This document shows, one piece after another, positions 26,754 through 35,119 of a stretch of DNA of 64,000 bases. The first letter of the stretch is position 1; the number at the start of each line of letters is the position of its first letter. The stretch spans positions 62,001 through 126,000 of the forward strand of contig NZ_LGSS01000002.1 in assembly GCF_001190785.1 (NCBI RefSeq). The letters run 5' to 3'. This stretch comes from Gottschalkia purinilytica (lineage in GTDB: Bacteria; Bacillota; Clostridia; Tissierellales; Gottschalkiaceae). The position numbers and the translations under genes are program-made. Under the pieces are notes generated by a model, which was not told the origin of the DNA, did no database searches, and saw only the letters and a program-made list of their open reading frames with translations.

Positions 26754-27899
26754 TTACTTTGTAGCTTTATTCCTGACTTTTTCTGAAGGATTTAATATTA
26801 TTTTATCTCCAGCTTTTATTTTTTTACTTATTATTTCTTGATTAATGTCACCTGAAATCCCAATATCAACATTAGTTTCTTCTATCTTATTCCCTCTTAT
26901 TACATAAACAACATAACTTCCATTCTTCTTTTGATATATAGCTTCATAAGGAACTACTAGTGCTTCGTCTTTACTAGCTATATCTATAGATACATTAGTA
27001 GTATATCCAGGTTTCAATATGTCATCAGTATTTTCTAAACTTATTTTTACCAATACATGGGCTTCTCTTGACGTACCTTGAGCTCCACTATTAGATACTC
27101 TAGCTCTTGGAGCTATATAAGTAACTTTTCCGTATATTTCTTTATCTTTAAACGCCTCTCCAGTAATTTTAGCAACTTGATCTATTTTTACATTCCTAAT
27201 GTCATACTCTTTTACATTTACTTCTACTTCCAAATCCTTAGTATCACTTATAGTAAATAGTGGATTATTTCCTGTTGCAGGAACTCCAACTTTTGCTCCT
27301 GAAAATACTACTGTGCCATTTATAGGACTTTTAATATTTGATTTATCAAAAGCTTCTCTTTGAGTGTTTAGATTTATTTCTTGTATTTCTATAGTTTTCT
27401 TTTGTAATTCTATATTACTTTCAATATCTTCTTTACTTTGAGTTTCTATAGATGAAGACATACCATTTTGCATATCCTTATTAATGTTCTTTTGAGAATT
27501 AGCTGTGTTTTTAGCATTCTCTAGGCTCTTTTCTAAGCTCCTTAGCTTTTTCTTTTCTAGCTCTAAAGATAGCTCTGCTGATTTAAGTTTTGCTTTTAAT
27601 TCTTCACTATTAAGCCTTGCTAATATCTTACCTTTAGTTACCACGTCTCCTTCTTTAACTAAAACTTCACTTATAGGATAAGGTAACTCTGAGATTACAT
27701 TTGCTTCGTTTTTAGATTTTAATACTCCATTTAAGTCTAGAGTAGAGCTAAAGTTTTTTTCTTTTAATACTTTTACAGTTTCAAACTCTTCATTAGGATT
27801 CTTTACCTTTTTAGGAGCTTTCATAGCTCCTATAGAAACTATACCGGCGATTATAATCAAGACAGATACTATTGTTAAAAATTTCTTCTTATTGTCCAC
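26754..27899 (-). CDS. HlyD/MacA-type efflux adaptor (YknX-like)
   Basis: 381 residues from a GTG at 27899 with AGGAG 8 nt upstream; the GTG at 27908 overlaps that site. One N-terminal membrane helix (about 8-26) anchors it. Then come a barrel-sandwich half (LNGVLKSKNEANVISELPYPISEVLVKEGD), of which the motif VKEGDVVTKGKILARL is diagnostic, a coiled-coil hairpin of about 90 residues rich in Glu and Lys, the second lipoyl half, and beta-barrel domains. In Gram-positive bacteria such adaptors work with a MacB-like ABC pair, encoded here directly downstream. The gene opens the operon, just after a terminator. Confidence 0.9.
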   Translation of the reverse strand: MDNKKKFLTIVSVLIIIAGIVSIGAMKAPKKVKNPNEEFETVKVLKEKNFSSTLDLNGVLKSKNEANVISELPYPISEVLVKEGDVVTKGKILARLNSEELKAKLKSAELSLELEKKKLRSLEKSLENAKNTANSQKNINKDMQNGMSSSIETQSKEDIESNIELQKKTIEIQEINLNTQREAFDKSNIKSPINGTVVFSGAKVGVPATGNNPLFTISDTKDLEVEVNVKEYDIRNVKIDQVAKITGEAFKDKEIYGKVTYIAPRARVSNSGAQGTSREAHVLVKISLENTDDILKPGYTTNVSIDIASKDEALVVPYEAIYQKKNGSYVVYVIRGNKIEETNVDIGISGDINQEIISKKIKAGDKIILNPSEKVRNKATK

Positions 27900-27927
27900 A
27901 AATATCACTCCTATGTCAAGATTATAA

Positions 27928-27960
27928 ACAAAAAGTACTTCTAATATTCTTAGAAGTACT
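27928..27960 (-). terminator. Terminator of the DUF2877 gene
   Basis: Arms AGTACTTCTAA (27934-27944) and TTAGAAGTACT (27950-27960) with a T tract on the minus strand. It separates this gene from the exporter operon. Confidence 0.82.
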
Positions 27961-27968
27961 AATTATAA

Positions 27969-28925
27969 TTAAGTAAAAAATTTCCTTATATTGTTATTGA
28001 CCATTGTTCTAAATCCTATATATATCCCACACAATATATCCGTTCCTGATATGTCCCCGAATCCTACAACATCTTTTATACTTTCTAAAAGTTCTTCTTT
28101 ATCTTCGGAATATATTATGTCTTTAATTATCTTCTTTATAATTTCCTGTGTCATGCCATTAGAACTATGCATTAACATACTATGGCTTATTTGTTCTATA
28201 TCAAATTCCATATCTCTAATTATCTCTCTGTTTAAATTGTATATCCTACTCATATTAAGATTATAATGTATTCCCATATACACCAGAGTAGTCATGAATC
28301 CACATAAAAAATCATCTGAAGACGGAGTCATTCCAGGTCCAAATCCAATAATCTCCTTTGTATCCATAGATATATTATTTATATCATTTATGACTATTTT
28401 CGACAAAAAGTCCATTACCTTATTAAATATAAAGGAACTATATAAATTGTTGTGTATCTTTATATTAGATAAACTCTTAAATTCATCTATATAATCTCCT
28501 ATGCTAAACATAAGAGGTGCTATACCTTCGTGCTTACCATAGTTGAATATTCCTTCTTCAAGTATTAATAAGTTGTTCATTATAGTTCTTTCAGAAGATT
28601 CTGACGATAACAATAGAGGTCTAGGATTCCATACCTCAGCACCATCTAAATCTATAGATAATCCCGCTGATTCTAATACTATTTCTTTATTAGTAAAAGT
28701 AACCTTCGTATTATATAATAGATTTAAGTCTTGAAAGTTAGAAACATCATTTATTACTATGGACATAGGCGCAATATATTTATGAGAGCCTAGAAAATAT
28801 ATTAAATCTTCATCCTCAGTAACAACCGTAAAAATTCCTCTATAAACAGATGATATATATCCGTTTAAAGTTCCTTTTTCTTCAATCTTATCTTTTAATT
28901 GTGAACATATATAAGTAGCTTGCAT
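27969..28925 (-). CDS. DUF2877 (AllH/YlbF-like) protein, orphan
   Basis: 318 residues from the ATG at 28925, preceded by GAGGA. The frame continues to 28991, but a TTGACA-type promoter lies right before that point and would start transcription inside the extension. Two conserved DUF2877 motifs are present: GFGPGMTPSSDDFLCGF and, near the C-terminus, GFGDISGTDILCGIY. In Escherichia coli the relative YlbF is encoded with FdrA and YlbE in the allantoin/oxamate region and has been linked to carbamoyl transfer. No such partner, carbamate kinase or purine gene is here, so the substrate is open. Confidence 0.75.
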   Translation of the reverse strand: MQATYICSQLKDKIEEKGTLNGYISSVYRGIFTVVTEDEDLIYFLGSHKYIAPMSIVINDVSNFQDLNLLYNTKVTFTNKEIVLESAGLSIDLDGAEVWNPRPLLLSSESSERTIMNNLLILEEGIFNYGKHEGIAPLMFSIGDYIDEFKSLSNIKIHNNLYSSFIFNKVMDFLSKIVINDINNISMDTKEIIGFGPGMTPSSDDFLCGFMTTLVYMGIHYNLNMSRIYNLNREIIRDMEFDIEQISHSMLMHSSNGMTQEIIKKIIKDIIYSEDKEELLESIKDVVGFGDISGTDILCGIYIGFRTMVNNNIRKFFT

Positions 28926-28979
28926 AAGACCATTCCTCAATATGTAAATAATATGTATTAGTTTTGTAACATATATATA

Positions 28980-29008
28980 AGTATTATTCATTACGCATAA
29001 ATTGTCAA
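28980..29008 (-). promoter_or_regulatory. Probable SigA promoter of the DUF2877 gene
   Basis: TTGACA (29008-29003) followed after 16 to 17 bp by TAATACT. The -10 is weak. Its position supports the start at 28925 rather than 28991. Confidence 0.5.
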
Positions 29009-29114
29009 GTAAAGATTGGATATTAACATAAATTAAAGCATATATGTTAACTTTTTCTTCTTAAAAATTGATTAAACAATATAATATAAATTTTAAAATC
29101 TATATTAACATGTT

Positions 29115-30485
29115 CTAATCCTCTTTATTTAAATATACAGAATCTAATTTTCTTAAATATTTATTCTCATAATCTTTTAATACGTCTTTTACCTTATAGG
29201 ATAATAACAATAAAGCAATTAAATTTGGAAATACCATAAGTCCATTAAATATATCTGCTAACTGCCAAACAACCTTCACTTCTAATACAGATCCTACAAC
29301 TAAAAACGCTAAAACCAGTAATCTATAAGGCATTATGCCTTTTTCACCAAATAAATATTTTATATTAGCCTCTCCAAAAAAGTACCAACCTATAATAGTT
29401 GAAAAAGCAAAGAAAAATAATGAAATAGCTATAAAGTATACTCCTATATTTCCAAATCCTAGTTTAAAAGCATTCTGTGTAAGAGCAGATCCTGTTAATC
29501 CTGAATCTAAAGTACCAGATGTAAGAATTACTAAAGCTGTGATTGTACATATTATAACTGTATCTATAGTAACTCCTACTAATGCAGCTAAGCCTTGTTC
29601 AGCAGGATGTTTTACTTTTGCTACAGCATGGGCATGAGGTGTAGAACCCATACCAGCTTCATTTGAAAACAATCCCCTTGCTATACCATATCTAGCAGCT
29701 TGCATTACTGTTATTCCTAAAGCTCCTCCTCCAACAGCTTTCGGATTAAAAGCTCCAACAAATATCATTTTGAAAGCTGGTATAACTTTATCTATATTTA
29801 TTATAAGTATTCCTAAACTTCCAAGTATATATACTAATGCCATTATAGGCACTACTTTTTCTGTAAAAGATGCAATTCTACTTATTCCTCCAATTAAAAT
29901 AATACCTGCTAATATAGCGGTTATTATTCCTACAAATATCGGCTTTACGTTTATAGCATTTTTTACCACTTCTGCAATAGAGTTTGACTGTACCATATTA
30001 CCTATAAATCCTAAAGCAATTATAATAGATATAGCAAAGAATCCAGCTAAAAATTTACTATTTATACCTTTCCTTATATAATATGCAGGTCCTCCTGTTA
30101 TTTCATCTCCTACTCTTTCCTTATAGATTTGCCCTAGTATTGCTTCTCCAAAGTTAGTTGCCATCCCTAGTAATGCACTTACCCACATCCAAAATATGGC
30201 GCCTGGTCCTCCTGAAACTATGGCAGTTGCTACCCCTGCTAAGTTACCTGTTCCAACTTGGGCAGCAACTGCTGTTGCTAAAGCTTGAAAAGATGACATT
30301 CCGTCTTTATCTGCTTTTTCTTTTTTGTTGAACATTCCTCCAAATACTTGTTTAAACGCTGCTCCTATTTTTCTCACCTGGATAAATCTTAAATTAAAAG
30401 TGTAATAAATTCCTGTACCTAATAATAATGGAATCAATATAGGTCCCCATAAAATTTCGTAAATCATATTAAAAATTTTAGTCAT
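29115..30485 (-). CDS. Alanine/glycine:cation symporter (AGCS family)
   Basis: 456 residues with about eleven membrane helices. The conserved segment GTGNLAGVATAIVSGGPGAIFWMW (motif start GTGNLAGV near 78) and the later ARYGIARGLFSNEAGMGS are the AGCS signatures and line the substrate and Na+ site. The protein imports alanine, glycine or both with Na+. AAAGGAGG lies 8 nt before the ATG. The gene stands between rimI and the DUF2877 gene with its own upstream region of 150 bp. Glycine uptake would fit with the threonine-glycine pathway encoded at 6817-9009. Confidence 0.92.
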   Translation of the reverse strand: MTKIFNMIYEILWGPILIPLLLGTGIYYTFNLRFIQVRKIGAAFKQVFGGMFNKKEKADKDGMSSFQALATAVAAQVGTGNLAGVATAIVSGGPGAIFWMWVSALLGMATNFGEAILGQIYKERVGDEITGGPAYYIRKGINSKFLAGFFAISIIIALGFIGNMVQSNSIAEVVKNAINVKPIFVGIITAILAGIILIGGISRIASFTEKVVPIMALVYILGSLGILIINIDKVIPAFKMIFVGAFNPKAVGGGALGITVMQAARYGIARGLFSNEAGMGSTPHAHAVAKVKHPAEQGLAALVGVTIDTVIICTITALVILTSGTLDSGLTGSALTQNAFKLGFGNIGVYFIAISLFFFAFSTIIGWYFFGEANIKYLFGEKGIMPYRLLVLAFLVVGSVLEVKVVWQLADIFNGLMVFPNLIALLLLSYKVKDVLKDYENKYLRKLDSVYLNKED

Positions 30486-30637
30486 ATTTGTGACCTCCTT
30501 TTTATTTAATGATTCTTACATTATAGATTTTTTCTATACCTTGATTCCATTATATTACTTTTAAATATAGTTTTGTATAAAATTTAATATTTTTAGGTTG
30601 TGTATTCAGTATAATCATCGACAAAAAATATGTTTTT

Positions 30638-31087
30638 TTATTTATCCTTTCTCCACATAATCAGAGCGTTTTCATTATTATCTGAATAGTAGTTTGGTCT
30701 TATCCCATATTCTTCAAATCCAAACTTTTTATAAAGACTTTGAGCCGTAGTATTAGACTCTCTAACTTCTAAAGTCATATTGCTTATACCCTTCTCTTCA
30801 CAAAGTTTTACAAGCTTTTCTACTAAAAGTGATCCTATTCCTTGTCCTCTATAATCTGGAGATACAGCAATATTAGTTATATGACCTTCGTCTATAATAA
30901 TCCATACTCCAGCATATCCCACTACTTTATCTTCTTTTTTAGCGACTAAGTATTTTGCTAAGTTATTTTTTGTTACTTCCATTGTAAGAGCTTCCTTTGT
31001 CCAAGGTGTAGAAAATGATATTTCTTCTATTTTACATACTTGATCTATATCTTCTTCTTCCATTTCCTTAATCAATATGTTACTCAT
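30638..31087 (-). CDS. rimI: Ribosomal protein S18-alanine N-acetyltransferase
   Basis: 149 residues from the ATG at 31087; the frame extends 30 bp further, but GTGAGGTTG just upstream fits this ATG and RimI proteins start here (MSNILIKEMEEEDIDQV). GNAT fold with the acetyl-CoA motif DYRGQGIGSLLVEKL near 83-97 and the downstream RESNTTAQSLYKKFGFEEYGIR. It acetylates the N-terminal alanine of S18. Its start overlaps the tsaB stop by 8 bp (ATGAGTAA), so translation is coupled. It is the last gene of the tsaE-tsaB-rimI operon. Confidence 0.93.
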   Translation of the reverse strand: MSNILIKEMEEEDIDQVCKIEEISFSTPWTKEALTMEVTKNNLAKYLVAKKEDKVVGYAGVWIIIDEGHITNIAVSPDYRGQGIGSLLVEKLVKLCEEKGISNMTLEVRESNTTAQSLYKKFGFEEYGIRPNYYSDNNENALIMWRKDK

Positions 31088-31799
31088 TTTTATCAACCTC
31101 ACAATTTTTTTTGTCAAGTTCTCTTTGTGCCTGAGACTCTCTTAAATAATTAGGTACTAATGTAAGATAACTTTCTGTTTTTCCTTCCTTAGCTTGTGCC
31201 ATGGTTAATTCAGCTATTGATGACGCCCTAGCCATATTAGCATGCTTTGGTGCAAATATAGATTTATCTCCAAGTTCCTTTATTATCTTATCTTTATATA
31301 CTAATGTCCCATCACCATTAAATATGATATTTTCTGGTCTTTCCTTTAAGATCTTCATAAGTTCATCAACTTCTATAACCATATTTTCTCTTATAATATG
31401 TAATCCGCCACTTTCCCATTTGTATATTCCTGTGAATACTCTTTCTCTTCTTGCATCCATTATAGGAACTATTATTCCATTACTAAAAGGTATATTAAAA
31501 GCTAATGCATCTAAAGTAGAAATCCCAACTACATCTTTTTCTACAGAATGGGCCAAACTTTTAATTGTAGCAATTCCTATTCTAAGTCCAGTAAAAGAAC
31601 CTGGTCCTTTTGAAACTCCAAACACATCTATTTCATCTATATTTAAATCAGAAGCTTTCATTATGTCCCTTATAATTGGCATTAACTTTTGAGAGTGAGT
31701 CATTTTATCATTTATCGTATATTCTCCTATTAGTTTTTCATCATCCATTATAGCTACTGTAGCAACTGTACTTGAGGTATCGATTGCTAATACTTTCAT
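31080..31799 (-). CDS. tsaB: tRNA threonylcarbamoyladenosine biosynthesis protein TsaB
   Basis: 239 residues. ASKHA fold with AIDTSSTVATVAI (5-17) at the N-terminus and SKGPGSFTGLRIGIATIKSLA near 63-83. Unlike TsaD it lacks the metal-binding HxxxH pair, as expected of the inactive partner that forms a heterodimer with TsaD and recruits TsaE. Its ATG overlaps the tsaE stop as TAATG, and its stop overlaps rimI by 8 bp. The tsaD gene lies apart at 23393-24421. Confidence 0.94.
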   Translation of the reverse strand: MKVLAIDTSSTVATVAIMDDEKLIGEYTINDKMTHSQKLMPIIRDIMKASDLNIDEIDVFGVSKGPGSFTGLRIGIATIKSLAHSVEKDVVGISTLDALAFNIPFSNGIIVPIMDARRERVFTGIYKWESGGLHIIRENMVIEVDELMKILKERPENIIFNGDGTLVYKDKIIKELGDKSIFAPKHANMARASSIAELTMAQAKEGKTESYLTLVPNYLRESQAQRELDKKNCEVDKNE

Positions 31800-32266
31800 T
31801 ATGATTTCAACTCCTTAATTATTTCATCGTATCTTTCTCCAAAACTATTTATAATTAATTCTCTATTATCTGAGCTATAACCTTTTCTTATTTCTATATT
31901 CAATCTCTCTTTAGGTAGTATCTCTTCTATCATACTTGACCATTCTATTATAGTAACTCCATCTGAATAAAAGTACTCTTCATATCCTAAATCATACATT
32001 TCATCTATTTCACCTATTCTATAGACATCAAAATGATATAGCTTATGTCTTCCTTCATATTCATTTACTATAGTAAATGTTGGACTAGTAACATAGTCAT
32101 TTACCTCAAGTCCTTCTGCTATAGACTGAGTTAATGTCGTTTTTCCTGCTCCTAAGTCTCCATTCATACATATAATTTCTCCACCTTTAAGGAGCTTTCC
32201 AAGTCTATACCCTATATTTTTAGTTTCTTCAGGACTACTTGTAGTAATTTTTATCAATTGTTTCAT
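31799..32266 (-). CDS. tsaE: tRNA threonylcarbamoyladenosine biosynthesis ATPase TsaE
   Basis: 155 residues. Walker A GDLGAGKTT (36-44), then SPTFTIVNEYEGRHKLYHFDVYRI, the strongly conserved TsaE core (SPTFTIVNEY quoted for recognition). ATP hydrolysis by TsaE resets the TsaB-TsaD complex in t6A formation. It is the first gene of the tsaE-tsaB-rimI operon, with a promoter at 32291-32319. Confidence 0.94.
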   Translation of the reverse strand: MKQLIKITTSSPEETKNIGYRLGKLLKGGEIICMNGDLGAGKTTLTQSIAEGLEVNDYVTSPTFTIVNEYEGRHKLYHFDVYRIGEIDEMYDLGYEEYFYSDGVTIIEWSSMIEEILPKERLNIEIRKGYSSDNRELIINSFGERYDEIIKELKS

Positions 32267-32290
32267 CCTCTCTTTTATCCATTCAAAAAT

Positions 32291-32319
32291 ATTATATCCA
32301 CTTTAACAAATATGTACAA
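32291..32319 (-). promoter_or_regulatory. SigA promoter of tsaE-tsaB-rimI
   Basis: TTGTAC (32319-32314), 17 bp spacer, TATAAT (32296-32291). The predicted start is about 18 bp before the tsaE ATG. Confidence 0.65.
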
Positions 32320-32320
32320 T

Positions 32321-32365
32321 AAAAAGACTAATAGAATTTATATACCTATTTCTATTAGTCTTTTT
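32321..32365 (-). terminator. Terminator of ribU
   Basis: Sixteen-bp arms AAAAAGACTAATAGAA (32321-32336) and TTCTATTAGTCTTTTT (32350-32365). It ends the ribU transcript and directly abuts the tsaE promoter. Confidence 0.85.
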
Positions 32366-32444
32366 GCATTATTTTATAGTTCATAATATTAAGCAATATA
32401 TTATATCCTCAATAAATCCTATCAACTATCAAGAATTAATATAT

Positions 32445-33047
32445 TTATTTACTAATTATACTCCCTAATCTTTTATATAAAGGCATAGTTACTAGTGACA
32501 CCAAAATTCCTTTTAATATATTAAACGGTAAAATTCCAAATATAATAAATGTTTCAAAGCTTACTACATACTTATTAACTGCCTTAGCCATGTCTATATA
32601 TGCTTGAATAGGTAATCCATATAATTTAGCATAAAAAGGTATTAAAAATACATAGTTTAATACTGATGCCACTACACTCATTACTATAGTTCCAAATAAC
32701 ATACCTCTTACGGCACCTTTAAAATTATTTGATCTACTATATATATATCCTGCTGTCCATACATATATAGCCCCTACTATGAAGTTTGCTATTTCTCCGA
32801 CTCCTAAAGTAGTGGTACCCTTTAGTCCAAACTTCAATAAATTCTTTACAAGTTCAATAACTACTCCTGCAATAGGACCTAAAGAAAATGAACCTATTAG
32901 TGCAGGTAAATCACTTAAATCGATTTTAAGAAACTCCGGTGTAAACCACATAGGTACTTCTATATACATTATTAAAAATGATATTACAGACAATACTGAT
33001 ATTTTCGTTAATAATGCAGTACTAATTCTTTTATTTATCCTTTCCAT
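32445..33047 (-). CDS. ribU: Riboflavin transporter, ECF S-component RibU
   Basis: 200 residues with six predicted membrane helices. The segment KIDLSDLPALIGSFSLGPIAGVVIELVKNLLK carries the RibU pattern (DLSDLPALIGSF near 42-53). It binds riboflavin and uses a shared energising ECF module encoded elsewhere. The FMN riboswitch and intrinsic terminator directly upstream support the riboflavin assignment independently of the protein. AAAGGAGATG precedes the ATG. The gene is monocistronic. Confidence 0.95.
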   Translation of the reverse strand: MERINKRISTALLTKISVLSVISFLIMYIEVPMWFTPEFLKIDLSDLPALIGSFSLGPIAGVVIELVKNLLKFGLKGTTTLGVGEIANFIVGAIYVWTAGYIYSRSNNFKGAVRGMLFGTIVMSVVASVLNYVFLIPFYAKLYGLPIQAYIDMAKAVNKYVVSFETFIIFGILPFNILKGILVSLVTMPLYKRLGSIISK

Positions 33048-33112
33048 ACACTCATCTCCTTTTTATATAAACTTTATTGTTAAATAATTAATAAATTTAT
33101 ATATACTTATAC

Positions 33113-33140
33113 AAAAAGCCCTGAGATAAAATCTCAGGGC
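33113..33140 (-). terminator. Riboswitch-controlled terminator upstream of ribU
   Basis: Arms GCCCTGAGAT and ATCTCAGGGC (33118-33140, 3-nt loop) are followed by five T residues on the minus strand. Its first arm can instead pair with TTCAGGGC at the 5' edge of the FMN aptamer, giving an antiterminator. Confidence 0.88.
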
Positions 33141-33200
33141 ATGATATTCAAGTTATATTAAGTACTTAGATTAAAAAAATACTAATCTAACATCCTTAAA

Positions 33201-33312
33201 CCTCTTCCATCCAGACTATACTGTCGGTCTTGGAATCTCACCAAGTCAACTGCAAAGCAGTTCGCGGACTTTACCGCCGGTCGGGAATCTCACCCTGCCC
33301 TGAAGAATAAGA
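33201..33312 (-). ncRNA. FMN riboswitch (RFN element)
   Basis: On the minus strand the conserved blocks appear in order: GGGCAGGGTGAGATTCCCG, ACCGGCGGTAAAGTCCGCG, then a variable stem, TTGGTGAGATTCCAAGACCG, ACAGTATAGTCTGGATGGAAGA. P1 can form between TTCTTC at the 5' edge and GGAAGA at the 3' edge. FMN binding stabilises P1 and leaves the downstream terminator free to form, turning ribU off when flavin is plentiful. Confidence 0.96.
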
Positions 33313-33340
33313 ATAATTTTTATTCACTTTTACAGTAATC

Positions 33341-33369
33341 ATTATTTCACACATATTTTTTTATGTCAA
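33341..33369 (-). promoter_or_regulatory. SigA promoter of the FMN riboswitch-ribU unit
   Basis: TTGACA (33369-33364), 17 bp spacer, AATAAT (33346-33341). Transcription would start about 22 bp before the aptamer. Confidence 0.65.
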
Positions 33370-33453
33370 ATCAATCTCAACTACTTTTATCTTTATTGTA
33401 TACAATATATTGGAATATTCCTTGTATATCATATTAAATCTTCCATTCTCTAA

Positions 33454-34620
33454 TTATATTCCTTCTCTATGAACTATATTACCATTGATCATAGTTAAAA
33501 GTGTATTACAGCCTATATCTTTTAACGGATGTCCATCAAACACTACTATATCTGCATCCTTGCCTACTTCTATACTTCCAACTCTATCTTCTATTCCCAG
33601 TATTTCAGCTGGATTTATTGTTATAGCCTTTAAAGCAGTTTCTTCATCTAGACCTGCTTTTATAGAGAGTCCTGCACATAGTGGAAGATATTGAAGTGGT
33701 ATTACTGGAGAATCTGTCATAATTGCTATTTTTACTCCAGCCTTATGAAGTACAGATGGAGTTTCAAAAGTTAGATTTTTAAGTTCAAACTTAGATCTAT
33801 CAGTTAAGCTCGGTCCTACTATTGCACATATATTTTCTTCTTTTATATAGTCAGCTATGAGATGTCCTTCTGTACAGTGATCTAAGGTAATGCCTACCTC
33901 AAATTCTTTAGCTATTCTTATAGCAGTAAATATATCGTCAGCTCTATGTACATGAGCTTTTAATGGAATCTCCTTATTTATTACTTTTGACATAGCATCT
34001 AACTTCATATCAAATTCATATGGATCTATACCTGTCGTTAAATTTTTCTCTACCTTTTTAACATAAGCCTTAGCTTTAAATAAACTTTCTCTTAATATAG
34101 CAGCGGTAGCCATTCTAGTTACTGGAGATTTTTTTTGACTCTCGTATACCCTCTTTGGATTTTCTCCAAATGCTACTTTCATAGCTACTGATTCCTTTAC
34201 TATCATATCATCAATTCTTTTACCATATGTTTTTATAACAGCAAATTGCCCTGCTATTACATTAGCACTGCCAGGACCTGTAGCTACTGTAGTAACCCCA
34301 CCTTCATATGCCTCTTTAAAAGTTCTGTCCATAGGATTTATTGCATCTATTGCTCTTAAATGTGGAGTAACAGGATCAACCTCCTCATTTCCATCTTCTC
34401 CTTCAAATCCTATACCATCTTCAAATATTCCAAGATGACAGTGAGCATCTATGAATCCTGGTGTAACTATTTTACCTTTTACATCTATAGTTTCTACATT
34501 TTCTTCTACTTTTATATTATTATTGATTTCCTTTATTTTACCTTTATCTATAAGTATACTTCCATTTTCAATAACTTCTCCTGTTCCTTTGTATATTTTA
34601 GCATTCTTTATTAGTATCAT
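33454..34620 (-). CDS. Metal-dependent amidohydrolase
   Basis: 388 residues of the amidohydrolase superfamily (imidazolonepropionase/HutI-like branch). The metal-binding motif GFIDAHCHLG lies near 56-65; later metal ligands are expected at HVHRAD and DHCTEGH, and Asp in IMTDSPV completes the site. The N-terminal strand set and the C-terminal DADIVVFDGHPL form the small beta-sandwich typical of the family. The substrate cannot be read: cyclic amides, dipeptides and deaminated rings are all handled by relatives. AAGGAGG lies 7 nt before the ATG. It is followed by the riboswitch region and preceded by a terminator. Confidence 0.82.
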   Translation of the reverse strand: MILIKNAKIYKGTGEVIENGSILIDKGKIKEINNNIKVEENVETIDVKGKIVTPGFIDAHCHLGIFEDGIGFEGEDGNEEVDPVTPHLRAIDAINPMDRTFKEAYEGGVTTVATGPGSANVIAGQFAVIKTYGKRIDDMIVKESVAMKVAFGENPKRVYESQKKSPVTRMATAAILRESLFKAKAYVKKVEKNLTTGIDPYEFDMKLDAMSKVINKEIPLKAHVHRADDIFTAIRIAKEFEVGITLDHCTEGHLIADYIKEENICAIVGPSLTDRSKFELKNLTFETPSVLHKAGVKIAIMTDSPVIPLQYLPLCAGLSIKAGLDEETALKAITINPAEILGIEDRVGSIEVGKDADIVVFDGHPLKDIGCNTLLTMINGNIVHREGI

Positions 34621-34667
34621 AAATTTCCTCCTTAGTTTCTCACAATAAGATTATAAGACTTAACTTG

Positions 34668-34704
34668 ATAAAATAAAACAATACAAATATAACTTGTATT
34701 GTTT
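34668..34704 (-). terminator. Terminator of the receiver/kinase operon
   Basis: Arms AAACAATACAA (34676-34686) and TTGTATTGTTT (34694-34704) with a T-rich tail on the minus strand, 22 bp after the receiver gene stop. Confidence 0.78.
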
Positions 34705-34726
34705 CACTTTATCCTTCAGTCATCTT

Positions 34727-35116
34727 TTAGGTAGGATGATTGATCAAACTGTCAATTGTAGATGCTATAACTTCTAGGGTACAAGGTTTCTGTAACATTA
34801 CATCTACGGTCTCTAAATTTTCATTTTTTATATCATCTGGCCAACCTGTCATTAGTATGAACTTAATATCTTTATTATATGATTTAACTATTCTTGAAAC
34901 TTCTATTCCATTAAGTACAGGCATAGCAAGATCGCAAACTATTATATCATATTCCTTCTCTTTAATTAGACTTTCAACTTTACTGCTATAATTTTCTATA
35001 TCAGAATTTATTCCTAACACTGTTAAAAGAGAACCTATTGTTTTTCCAACTTCTTTCATATCATCTACAACTAGAGCTTCTATATTTTCAAATTTTGGTA
35101 GTTCGTTAGTACACAT
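34727..35116 (-). CDS. Stand-alone response regulator receiver
   Basis: 129 residues, one receiver domain and no output domain. Phosphoacceptor Asp62 (VCDLAMPVLNG), acidic pair at 18-19 and conserved Lys in MLQKPCT. Its ATG follows the kinase stop by 3 bp and has no good ribosome site of its own, so it is probably translated by coupling. It is expected to take phosphate from the adjacent MEDS-type kinase and pass the signal by protein contact or a phosphorelay. Confidence 0.88.
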   Translation of the reverse strand: MCTNELPKFENIEALVVDDMKEVGKTIGSLLTVLGINSDIENYSSKVESLIKEKEYDIIVCDLAMPVLNGIEVSRIVKSYNKDIKFILMTGWPDDIKNENLETVDVMLQKPCTLEVIASTIDSLINHPT

Positions 35117-35119
35117 ATG

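Noticed and set aside
29115-30640. Glycine riboswitch or T-box leader for the alanine/glycine symporter or kbl
   Set aside because: I looked for the conserved cores upstream of both genes and found neither; the leaders are short or lack G/C-rich structure.
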